Positions 25,654-32,912 of a DNA stretch of 36,219 bases are shown here, one piece after another. Origin of the DNA: Amnibacterium sp. (GTDB lineage Bacteria > Actinomycetota > Actinomycetes > Actinomycetales > Microbacteriaceae); assembly GCF_025463795.1 (NCBI RefSeq), contig NZ_JAODBE010000035.1:1-36219 (forward strand), read 5' to 3'. The notes beneath the pieces were generated by a model. That model did no database searches. It saw only the letters and a list, made by a program, of their open reading frames with translations, and was not told the origin of the DNA. Position 1 is the first letter of the stretch; each line of letters begins with the position of its first letter. The position numbers and the translations under genes are program-made.

Positions 25654-25688
25654 GGCGCTCCCCGAGAGCGCCTGGTCCCGCTCGGGGA
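25654..25688. terminator. Overlapping hairpins between convergent genes (bidirectional terminator)
   Basis: Two alternative stems overlap: GGCGCTC (25654-25660) with GAGCGCC (25666-25672), and TCCCCGAG (25660-25667) with CTCGGGGA (25681-25688). They lie 8 nt past the lipoprotein stop and 42 nt past the convergent DUF2071 gene. Confidence 0.5.
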
Positions 25689-25730
25689 CCGTCTGCCGCC
25701 GAACCTGTTCCGTCCCCCGGGTCGCGGAGG

Positions 25731-26462
25731 TCAGGCGGCCCGCGGCTGCGACACGGCATCCGGGACGATGTGGGGCGTGCCCCAGACGAACGGGAGGTCG
25801 AGCATGGCGACGACGCTGTCGAGCACCGCCGAACCCTGCGGGAGGCCCTCGAAGAACGACGACCGGATGCTCAGGAGCTCGGCCGGCTCGACCGCCCAGG
25901 TCGTGGACGTCAGCTCGAGCGGCTCGGCACCCGCGCCGTCCCGTCGCGGCGACCATCCGATCGATCCGTCCTGGTAGAAGGCGGAGGCCGCCTCGACGGT
26001 CGGGAACAGCGTGCTCGTCCAGGCGCCGCCGAGCCGCGCGTCGACCGCGACGTCGACCCCGGGGGCGGACATCGTCACGCGGAAGCGTGAGCTCGTCTCA
26101 TCGAGGGTGAACCGCGCCCGCTTCTGGACGCCGGGGAAGAGGCGCCCACCGGCGATGACGGGGAGAAGCGCGGAGCTGTGCCGCTCGGCGACGTAGACGC
26201 CGGTGCGGGTGCGGCCGTCCTCGTCCCACTCGACCGCGATCCGATGGGCGACGTTCTCCGTGCTGAAGCCGATTCGAGGTCGGAGCCACCCCGGGCGCAC
26301 CGACCGGAGTCCGATCATGCAGACCCCCGCCACTGCGCTGCCGTCGACGATCTGCGGCCGGAACGGCTCCGGCACCAGGGTCCTGGCCACGGCCGGGTCG
26401 ACGCGATAGGTGATGAGCAACCGGCGACGCACCTGGGCGCGGAGTCCTGTGAGCACGCTCAC
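25731..26462 (-). CDS. DUF2071 (YqjF-like) protein
   Basis: The 243-aa soluble protein fits DUF2071: RRLLITYRVDPAVARTLVPEPFRPQ near the start, VCMIGLRSVRPGWL, then SRFRVTMSAPGVDV and FFEGLPQGSAVLDSVVAMLDLPFVWGTPH. The family resembles acetoacetate-decarboxylase-like folds but function is not established. The GTG at 26462 overlaps the repressor's stop as GTGA, so the two are one operon and co-translated. The regulator probably controls this gene as well as itself. Confidence 0.85.
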   Translation of the reverse strand: MSVLTGLRAQVRRRLLITYRVDPAVARTLVPEPFRPQIVDGSAVAGVCMIGLRSVRPGWLRPRIGFSTENVAHRIAVEWDEDGRTRTGVYVAERHSSALLPVIAGGRLFPGVQKRARFTLDETSSRFRVTMSAPGVDVAVDARLGGAWTSTLFPTVEAASAFYQDGSIGWSPRRDGAGAEPLELTSTTWAVEPAELLSIRSSFFEGLPQGSAVLDSVVAMLDLPFVWGTPHIVPDAVSQPRAA

Positions 26463-26803
26463 GCCGTCGCCTCCTCGGGGCTCCGGGCCCCTGCGTCCGT
26501 CGATCGCTTGCCGATGGTGCGCAGCACGATCTGCTCGGGACAGACGGTGGAGAGGAAGTCACCGACCGACAGCGCCAACCGGTCTCCCACGAGGGAGTAG
26601 AGGATCCGGTTGCCCTCCCGGCGCTCGGCCACCAGGCCGGCCCCTCTGAGCACGCTCAGGTGGCGGGAGATGGTGGGCCCGGATGCGTTGAACCGGCCGG
26701 CGATCTGACCGGCCGCCAACTCGCCGTCCTTCAGATCCTGAAGGATCTGGCGCCGGGTCGGATGGGCCAGCGCCTCGAAGATGTCGGTGATTCCGTCGGA
26801 CAT
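26459..26803 (-). CDS. ArsR/SdpR-type winged-helix repressor
   Basis: The 114-aa regulator has the ArsR-family winged helix: DIFEALAHPTRRQILQDL (7-24), recognition helix ASGPTISRHLSVLRGAGL (40-57) and wing VAERREGNRILYSL. It lacks the CxC metal site of the metal-sensing members and looks most like the SdpR group of autorepressors. The last ~35 residues are a short, non-conserved tail. The ATG is 6 nt from a TATGCT -10 box, so the transcript is leaderless, with a palindrome in the promoter spacer. Confidence 0.9.
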   Translation of the reverse strand: MSDGITDIFEALAHPTRRQILQDLKDGELAAGQIAGRFNASGPTISRHLSVLRGAGLVAERREGNRILYSLVGDRLALSVGDFLSTVCPEQIVLRTIGKRSTDAGARSPEEATA

Positions 26804-26809
26804 GGGTTG

Positions 26810-26839
26810 AGCATAGCCATTTCGCTAACTAGCTAGCAA
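26810..26839 (-). promoter_or_regulatory. Promoter and operator of the SdpR-type repressor operon
   Basis: Minus-strand TTGCTA (26839-26834) and TATGCT (26815-26810) are separated by 18 bp. GCTAACTAGCTAGC (26824-26837), an imperfect 14-bp palindrome with one symmetric mismatch, covers the -35 and part of the spacer. The placement fits an autorepressor operator. Confidence 0.6.
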
Positions 26840-27028
26840 GCGAGAGGGCTTCGGAGTGAGTCGTCGTCGCCCGGGTACTGCGACCTGCTCGGACAGCTCT
26901 CGCTCTGCGGCGCGATCCTGCTCGCCATCCCCGCCCTGGGTCCGACCCAGCGGCCCGGCGTCCAGCAGTCTCGGCCGGCCACCCGATAGCGGGCGTCGCT
27001 CGACGCCGCGACCGTCCACGAACCCGCT

Positions 27029-27436
27029 CTATTCGGAGGCGAAGCGTCCCCAGCCGTGCCAGCTGTGGATCCGAGCTCTGGCGCTGACCCGCGCCCGGTC
27101 GCGGTTCGGATACGGCGTGCCGATGTAGTGCGTCGCCAGCGCGTCGATGTCCGACAGGTCGGCGTCCTCGGTCACGGTGTCGACGGAGAGCTGCAGGCTG
27201 ACGTGGCTGCCCCAGTCCGCCTCGTCCAGCACCGTCAGCGCGATCCTCGGGTCTCGCCGAAGATGACGAAGCCGAACCCGGTCACTGTCGAGGTTGAGCA
27301 GCACGGAACCGTCCGGCTCGAGCAGGTACCACGTGACCACCGAGACCGGCCGGCCGTCCTTCGCCAGGGTCGCCATGACCGCGGGGTTCGGCTGTTCCAG
27401 GAACGAGCGGACATCCTCCGGGATCTCGACAGCCAC
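27029..27436 (-). CDS. PPOX-fold (F420-type flavin/deazaflavin reductase) protein
   Basis: The 135-aa split-barrel protein has the sequence pattern of PPOX-class F420-dependent oxidoreductases: NPAVMATLAKDGRPVSVVTWY, VLLNLDSDRVRLRHLRRDPRIAL and the terminal RIHSWHGWGRF. It likely reduces small organics with F420H2 or FMN. The GTG at 27436 is chosen because TAGCAT stands 7 nt before it; an ATG three codons upstream (27445) overlaps that box. It is divergent from the first LAL regulator, 128 bp apart. Confidence 0.87.
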   Translation of the reverse strand: MAVEIPEDVRSFLEQPNPAVMATLAKDGRPVSVVTWYLLEPDGSVLLNLDSDRVRLRHLRRDPRIALTVLDEADWGSHVSLQLSVDTVTEDADLSDIDALATHYIGTPYPNRDRARVSARARIHSWHGWGRFASE

Positions 27437-27443
27437 GCCCCGC

Positions 27444-27449
27444 ATGCTA
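27444..27449 (-). promoter_or_regulatory. -10 box of the PPOX-fold gene (leaderless)
   Basis: TAGCAT on the minus strand, 7 nt before the GTG at 27436. It overlaps the alternative ATG. Confidence 0.45.
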
Positions 27450-27564
27450 CGGGCGACGAACTGAGCGCCCGCGGGCCACCAGCGCCGCACCAGCGGCAGT
27501 CCGTCTGCAAGGCTGTGCTGCGCGCTGTCCGGCGCCCAGCACGGTCGAGAGGAACGGGAGTCGC

Positions 27565-30237
27565 TTGGTCGGCTCGCTCATCGAGACGAAGTTCTTCGTG
27601 CCGGCACTCCGGCGCGGCCATGTCTCGCGCCCGGAGCCGCTGCACCTGCTGGAGCAGGCGGCCGACGCCCGGCTGACCCTCGTCTCGGCGCCGGCCGGCT
27701 TCGGCAAGTCCACCCTGCTGGCCGAGTGGCTCGCTGGGGCGGCTGCGGCCGGCCGTGGAGTGGCATGGGTGTCGCTCGATGATCAGGACCGTGATCCGGC
27801 GGCCTTCCTCACCTACGTCGTGGCAGCGCTGCAACGGGTCCTCGCCGGTGTCGGAGCGGCAGCGCTCGAGCTGCTCGGATCGTCTCCTGTCCGGACCGAG
27901 GCGGTCCTGACGACGCTGCTGAACGAGCTCGCATCGACGTCGGGCGAGGTGTGGCTGGTCCTCGACGACTACCACCTCGTCGACGGTCCTGAGATCGGGG
28001 AGGCGATGGTCTTCCTGATCGACCATCTGCCCTCCCACGTGCACGTGGTGATCGGCACTCGGGCCGACCCGGGCTTCCCGCTCTCCCGCTTCCGCGCGCG
28101 CGGTCAGCTGGTCGAGGTCCGGGCGGCGGATCTTCGCTTCTCGGAGCGCGAGGCCGCGGCCTACCTCGCGGGGAGCGGCGTGGAGCTGACGCCCGACGAC
28201 GTCACGGCCCTCACCGCACGGACGGAGGGGTGGATCGCCGCGCTGCAGCTCGCGGCCGTCTCGCTTCGAGGCCGCGAGGACGCGAGCGACTTCGTTCGAC
28301 GGTTCGCGGGTGACGACCGGTACGTCGTCGACTACCTCATCGAGGAGGTGCTGGCACATCAGCCGGAAGAGGTGCGGGACTTCCTCCTCCGGACGTCGGT
28401 ACTCGCTCGGCTGTCCGCCTCGCTCTGCGACGCCGCCCTGAGCCGCAGCGACAGCGACGACCTGCTCGCCGCCCTTGAACGGTCGAACCTGTTCGTGGTC
28501 CCGCTCGACGACCGACGGGAGTGGTTCCGCTATCACCAGCTCTTCGCGGACGTGCTGCGCGCCCGACTCCTCAGCGAGCAGCCGCAGGAGGTGCCGCTGC
28601 TCCACGACCGAGCGAGCCGATGGTTCGAGCAGCACGACTCGCCGCACGAGGCGATCGAGCACGCGGTGGCGGGGAGGAGCTTCGACCGGGCGGCCCGTCT
28701 CATGGAGGACGCGGCACCCTCGATCCGGCGGGATCGGCAGGACGCGGTCCTGCTCGGCTGGTTGGGGCGGCTGCCCGAGCGCACGGTCGGGAACAGCCCT
28801 GTGCTGGCGGTGTTCGCCGGGTACAGCCGGATGCTCGTCGGCGACTTCGAGGGGGCGGAGGACCGCTTCGTCCAGGCGGAACGGGTCCTCTCCTCGGTGG
28901 TCGAGGGCGAAAAGGCCCCGTGGAGGCACGGCGTCGAGCTCCGGACTCTGCCCGCCACGATCGCCGTGTACCGCGCCTCGATCGCTCAGGCGCAGGGAGA
29001 TGTCGAGCGCACGGTGCTGCACGCGAGGTCGGCTCTGCGCCTCGCCGGGCCGTCCGACCATCAGGCTCGGGGCGGCGGTGCCGGCTTCCTGGGGCTGGCC
29101 GCCTGGGCGCGGGGCGACGTCGCCGGCGCGCTGGAGTCGTTCTCCGAGGCGGTCGCCAGCCTGCATGCGGGCGGCAACCTGGTCGACGAGCTCACGAGCA
29201 CGGTCATCCTCGCGGACCTGTGCGTGGCGGCCGGCAGGCCCCGGCGAGCGCGGAGGCTCTACGACGAGGCGCTGCGGGTCGCGGAGGAGCACGGGGCCGC
29301 GGTCGCCCGCGCGACCGCCGATCTGCACGTCGGCTTGAGCGAGCTCGACCTCGAGGCCGGGAACCGCGACGCAGCGGCAGGCCACCTGCAGGTGTCCTCC
29401 GATGCCAGGGGACCGCTCGGCATGCCGGAGAGCCACTACCGGTGGTTCGTCGCGCGGGCAGCCCTGGCCCGCGCGGAGGGCGCGCTCAGCGACGCGATCG
29501 GGTTCCTCGATCGGGCGGAGCCCCTGTACCACGGGGGCTTCTTCCCCGACGTCCGCCCCATCGGCGCGATGCGCGCGAGGATCTGGATCGCCGAAGGCGA
29601 TCTCCAGGCCGCAGCCGACTGGGCGCGCACGCGCGACCTCTCCCCCGTCGACGAGGCGGAGTACCGGCGCGAGTTCGAGCACCTCACACTCGCGCGGTTG
29701 CTCCTCGCCTCCGGCACACCGGGCGAGGCGGTGGGTCTGCTGGCGCGAGTGCGCGACGACGCGGAATCCGCTGGGCGCGGCGGCAGCCTCCTGGAGATCC
29801 GGATGCTGCAGGCGCTCGCACGCCGCGCCGAAGGCGACGTCCCCCAGGCGACTGCTCTCCTCGCGGAGGCACTGACGTCGGCGCCGGAAGCGGCCGGGTA
29901 TGCGCAGCTCTTCCTGAACGAGGGCGCGACGATGGCCGACCTGCTGCGGCGGCTGGCCGAAGGCGGCGGACCGGGCTCCCAGGTCGCGGCGCAGCTGCGG
30001 CGTGCGGACGGCTCCGTCACTCCCGGCGCTGCACCGTCACACGCCGGGGTGCTCAGCGAGCGGGAGCTCCAGGTCCTCCGTCTGCTCGACACCGAGTTGA
30101 GCGGCCCGGAGATCGCTCGTCAGCTGTTCGTCTCCCAGAACACGCTCCGGAGCCACACGAAGCACATCTTCACGAAGCTCGACGTCGGCAGCCGGCGGGC
30201 CGCAGTGGTGCGGGGCCGTGAGCGCGGCCTGCTCTGA
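27565..30237 (+). CDS. LuxR-family regulator, MalT/LAL type (first copy)
   Basis: The 890-aa STAND-type ATPase regulator has an N-terminal MalT-like NTPase with Walker A APAGFGKST (42-50) and Walker B LVLDDYH (131-137). A long TPR-like helical region follows, ending in a LuxR HTH (830-890; ELSGPEIARQLFVSQNTLRSH). LAL regulators respond to a ligand through the TPR domain, oligomerise on ATP, and activate neighbouring promoters. No receiver domain is present. The start is a TTG at 27565 after GGGAG; no closer ATG or GTG fits the family N-terminus LIETKFFVP. The operon at 30362 is a plausible target. Shares layout and many motifs with the LAL gene at 32913. Confidence 0.93.
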   Translation: MVGSLIETKFFVPALRRGHVSRPEPLHLLEQAADARLTLVSAPAGFGKSTLLAEWLAGAAAAGRGVAWVSLDDQDRDPAAFLTYVVAALQRVLAGVGAAALELLGSSPVRTEAVLTTLLNELASTSGEVWLVLDDYHLVDGPEIGEAMVFLIDHLPSHVHVVIGTRADPGFPLSRFRARGQLVEVRAADLRFSEREAAAYLAGSGVELTPDDVTALTARTEGWIAALQLAAVSLRGREDASDFVRRFAGDDRYVVDYLIEEVLAHQPEEVRDFLLRTSVLARLSASLCDAALSRSDSDDLLAALERSNLFVVPLDDRREWFRYHQLFADVLRARLLSEQPQEVPLLHDRASRWFEQHDSPHEAIEHAVAGRSFDRAARLMEDAAPSIRRDRQDAVLLGWLGRLPERTVGNSPVLAVFAGYSRMLVGDFEGAEDRFVQAERVLSSVVEGEKAPWRHGVELRTLPATIAVYRASIAQAQGDVERTVLHARSALRLAGPSDHQARGGGAGFLGLAAWARGDVAGALESFSEAVASLHAGGNLVDELTSTVILADLCVAAGRPRRARRLYDEALRVAEEHGAAVARATADLHVGLSELDLEAGNRDAAAGHLQVSSDARGPLGMPESHYRWFVARAALARAEGALSDAIGFLDRAEPLYHGGFFPDVRPIGAMRARIWIAEGDLQAAADWARTRDLSPVDEAEYRREFEHLTLARLLLASGTPGEAVGLLARVRDDAESAGRGGSLLEIRMLQALARRAEGDVPQATALLAEALTSAPEAAGYAQLFLNEGATMADLLRRLAEGGGPGSQVAAQLRRADGSVTPGAAPSHAGVLSERELQVLRLLDTELSGPEIARQLFVSQNTLRSHTKHIFTKLDVGSRRAAVVRGRERGLL

Positions 30238-30361
30238 GCGGGCTGCCGCCGGATATCACCCCGCGGACCACATCATCGGGTGACGTCCCCTCACCCTTGC
30301 GCTTCCTAGGTTCGAGTCATCCGCAGCAGCACCGCCACGGAGTCGAATCAGGGAGCCGGAC

Positions 30362-31051
30362 ATGACCGTCACCACAACCACCCTCACCCGAGCCGCCGGG
30401 GTGTCCGCCGTCGCAGGTGGCGTGCTCTTCCTCGCCGTGCAGATCAACCATCCGCATCTGGATCCCGCCTTCGCGACGACGACCGAGTTCACCATCCGCC
30501 AGACGATGAAGATCGCGTTCGCCGTGCTCTCGCTGATCGGTATCACCGGCATCTACCTGCGCCAGGTGAAGCAGACCGGCGTGCTCGGGCTGCTCGGTGC
30601 CCTCCTGCTCGGCGCCGCGTTCCTCGCGATGACCTGCGTCGAGACGATGGGACTGGTCGCCCTCCCGGTGCTCGCGCACAGTGATCCCCGCTACGTCAGC
30701 GACGTCCTCGCGGTCGCGACGAACGGCAGCGCCACCGGCGACCTCGGCCTGTTCCCGGCGCTCAACACGGGCGTCGGTCTCGCCCTCGTCAGCGGTGGGC
30801 TGCTGTTCGGGATCGCCGTGTTCCGCGCCCGGGTGATCAACCGGTGGCCGGCAGCACTCCTGGCCGTCGGCGTCGTCGCGACCCTCGCCATCCGCCTCCT
30901 CCCGCAGGTCAACGAGCGCCTCTTCGCCGTCCCGATCGGCCTCGCGTTGGCCGGCCTCGGCATCGCCCTGCTGGTCGAGCAGCGCACCGTCACCGGTCGC
31001 TCGGCGGGCCCCGTCGACGTCGCCCGACTCGAGACAGCGGACGTCAGGTGA
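30362..31051 (+). CDS. Integral membrane protein, 229 aa
   Basis: The protein has about six hydrophobic helices: near residues 11-28, 48-64, 73-95, 141-157, 164-180 and 187-204. A loop between helices contains LAHSDPRYVSDVLAVATNG. No transporter or enzyme motif is recognised. The ATG at 30362 follows GGGAG. The gene ends in a GTGA overlap with the next one, so the two proteins are made together. It lies 124 bp downstream of the first LAL regulator in the same orientation, a likely regulatory target by position. A DUF4386-like relationship is possible but unproven. Confidence 0.75.
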   Translation: MTVTTTTLTRAAGVSAVAGGVLFLAVQINHPHLDPAFATTTEFTIRQTMKIAFAVLSLIGITGIYLRQVKQTGVLGLLGALLLGAAFLAMTCVETMGLVALPVLAHSDPRYVSDVLAVATNGSATGDLGLFPALNTGVGLALVSGGLLFGIAVFRARVINRWPAALLAVGVVATLAIRLLPQVNERLFAVPIGLALAGLGIALLVEQRTVTGRSAGPVDVARLETADVR

Positions 31052-31341
31052 CCGCTGCGACACCGTCGCGGAACCGCCCGGTCGACTCCATCGACCGGGC
31101 GGTCGCCACGGCGGTGACCTCACCCGGGACGGCACCCGCGGAGGTGTACCGGATCCGCGTCGCGGGGCGGCTCGACCGACGGTGGTCGTCCTGGTTCGAC
31201 GGATTCCAGGTGGACGCCGAGGAGGACGGGTCCACCAGCCTCACGGGCGCCGTCGCCGACCAGGCGGCCCTCCACGGCCTGCTCACCCGTGTTCGGGATC
31301 TCGGACTCGAGCTGATCTGCGTCACTCGTGAGACGGGTTGA
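31048..31341 (+). CDS. Small conserved protein, 97 aa
   Basis: The 97-aa soluble protein has the sequence YRIRVAGRLDRRWSSWFDGF (36-55), then EDGSTSLTGAVADQAALHGL and LTRVRDLGLELICVTRE. I recall this pattern from small actinobacterial and Chloroflexi proteins of unknown function, often beside regulators; that is memory, not a search. The GTG at 31048 overlaps the upstream stop as GTGA. It has no signal or membrane segment. Translational coupling suggests it works with the membrane protein. Confidence 0.75.
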   Translation: MTAATPSRNRPVDSIDRAVATAVTSPGTAPAEVYRIRVAGRLDRRWSSWFDGFQVDAEEDGSTSLTGAVADQAALHGLLTRVRDLGLELICVTRETG

Positions 31342-31386
31342 CGCGCAGGGATGCGCGACGACGCCGGGGAACGCGTACCTGCACCG

Positions 31387-32691
31387 TCATCGCGTGCGGC
31401 GCACGGGCAGGATGGCGCCGGCGGCGAGCAGGGCGCACGCCGCCGCCACCCCGTAGAGCGCGGCGTAGTTCCCGTTCGTGAGCGCGAGCACCACGGCGGC
31501 CACGCCGGGTGCGATCGAGAACGGCAGAGCTCCCGCGATGTTGAACACGCCCAGGTTCTTGGCCGCCGTGCTCCGGTCGGGGAGCACGTCCGCGACCAGT
31601 GCGAGGTCGACCGCGACGTAGACGCCGTAGCCGAGTCCCCCGATGGCCATCCCCACCAGGAAGCCGTCGAAGTCGGAGGCGATCGCGATGACGAACAGCG
31701 CCACGCCGTACACGATCGCCGCCGCGAGCACGAACACCTTCCGCCGCCCGGATCGATCGGAGATCCGCCCTCCGAGCAGCGAGGCCACGACCACGAGGGC
31801 GGACTGCACGAGGGTCCCGAGGAACACCTGCCCGGCGACCGCTGCGGGCGCGGTCCCGAACCGGCTCAGGAGGTAGTAGGCCTGGTAGGTCGCCAGGAAC
31901 GCGTACGCGAGCACGAAGAGGAACCGACTCGTGAATGCCCACGCGAAGTCGCGGTTCCGCCTCGGGTCGAGGTAGAAGGTCCTGAAGAACTCTCGGATCG
32001 ACCACGGTGGACGCTCCCCGGGGTCCAGCCGTCGATCCTTCAGGACCGCGGCGAACAGCAGGATGAAGAAGCCGCCGATCGCACACGGCGCGAGGAACAT
32101 GGCCAGCTCGTTCGGCGCGAAGAGCTGCACCACGAACGTGCCGGCCACCGAAGCGACGGGGACGCACACGCCGAGGACGCCGGACACCACGCCTCGCTGC
32201 GCTGACGGGACCTGATCCGGCAGCACCGCGATCTGCACGGCGAGCAGCGCGTTGAAGAAGAGCTGCGCGACGCACCACCCGACCAGGACGATCGGGATGC
32301 TGGGCGCGATGGCGACGATGAGCACCCCGACGGTGCCGCCGACCAGCCCGACGACCATCCACGGCCGCCGCATGCCGAGTCGCGACGTCGTTCGGTCGCT
32401 CATCCTGCCGAAAAAGGGGTTCCCGACCATCGCGACCAGTGCACCGACCGCCGTGACGAGCGCCAGTCCGCCTGGTGCCGCGCGTGCGCCGAGCAACGCC
32501 TCGACCTTCACCGCGAGCGTGACGAGCAGCGGCGCGATCAGCACAAGACAGGTGCCGATGAAGGCGAGCGTGTAGAGCACGATGAAGGTCCACCCGACTC
32601 GCGGAAGCGTCGATCCACCGAGGTCGACCGGCGCGGGGCCACCCATCGGCGGCATGGCTCGGCCGGCTCGGAAAGTGGGCTGTCGGGGCAT
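31387..32691 (-). CDS. MFS transporter
   Basis: The 434-aa transporter has twelve predicted helices. The first cytoplasmic loop motif is NPFFGRMSDRTTSRLGMRRPW, and the second half repeats it as GGRISDRSGRRKVF. The long GMRRPW-type loop resembles MFS carriers of the SLC45/GPH-like sugar group, so a sugar or glycoside substrate is possible; this is inference. The ATG at 32691 has AAGGAG upstream. It is divergent from the second LAL regulator, which is a candidate activator, and convergent with the small conserved gene. Confidence 0.9.
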   Translation of the reverse strand: MPRQPTFRAGRAMPPMGGPAPVDLGGSTLPRVGWTFIVLYTLAFIGTCLVLIAPLLVTLAVKVEALLGARAAPGGLALVTAVGALVAMVGNPFFGRMSDRTTSRLGMRRPWMVVGLVGGTVGVLIVAIAPSIPIVLVGWCVAQLFFNALLAVQIAVLPDQVPSAQRGVVSGVLGVCVPVASVAGTFVVQLFAPNELAMFLAPCAIGGFFILLFAAVLKDRRLDPGERPPWSIREFFRTFYLDPRRNRDFAWAFTSRFLFVLAYAFLATYQAYYLLSRFGTAPAAVAGQVFLGTLVQSALVVVASLLGGRISDRSGRRKVFVLAAAIVYGVALFVIAIASDFDGFLVGMAIGGLGYGVYVAVDLALVADVLPDRSTAAKNLGVFNIAGALPFSIAPGVAAVVLALTNGNYAALYGVAAACALLAAGAILPVRRTR

Positions 32692-32703
32692 GAGGCTCTC
32701 CTT

Positions 32704-32721
32704 CATCGGAGCGAGCCGATG
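32704..32721. repeat. 6-6-6 inverted repeat in the MFS/LAL divergent region
   Basis: CATCGG-AGCGAG-CCGATG lies 12 bp upstream of the MFS start, inside its leader. It could be a binding site or a small hairpin. Confidence 0.3.
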
Positions 32722-32912
32722 GAGCGCCGGGAGCGTCCGCACCGCGTGGGCCCAGGTGTACACCGATCGAGCGCCCTGCACCACAGCACGAGTCGGCGGA
32801 GGGCGGGTGCGCGATGACGATCCGGCCGCCGCCCCCGGCCGCATTCCGTGGCAGGGTGACGAGCGAGCGCTGGACGACAGGTCCGGCGTCATTCGGCTGA
32901 AGGTGCACCCCG

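Noticed and set aside
27235-29682. An 815-codon minus-strand frame inside the first LAL gene
   Set aside because: It is the antisense of a gene with clear Walker and HTH motifs and has no domain of its own.
30300-30330. tRNA-like T-loop sequence GGTTCGAGTC
   Set aside because: The flanking bases cannot form the 5-bp T stem and no acceptor or anticodon arm is present. It is just the leader of the 30362 gene.
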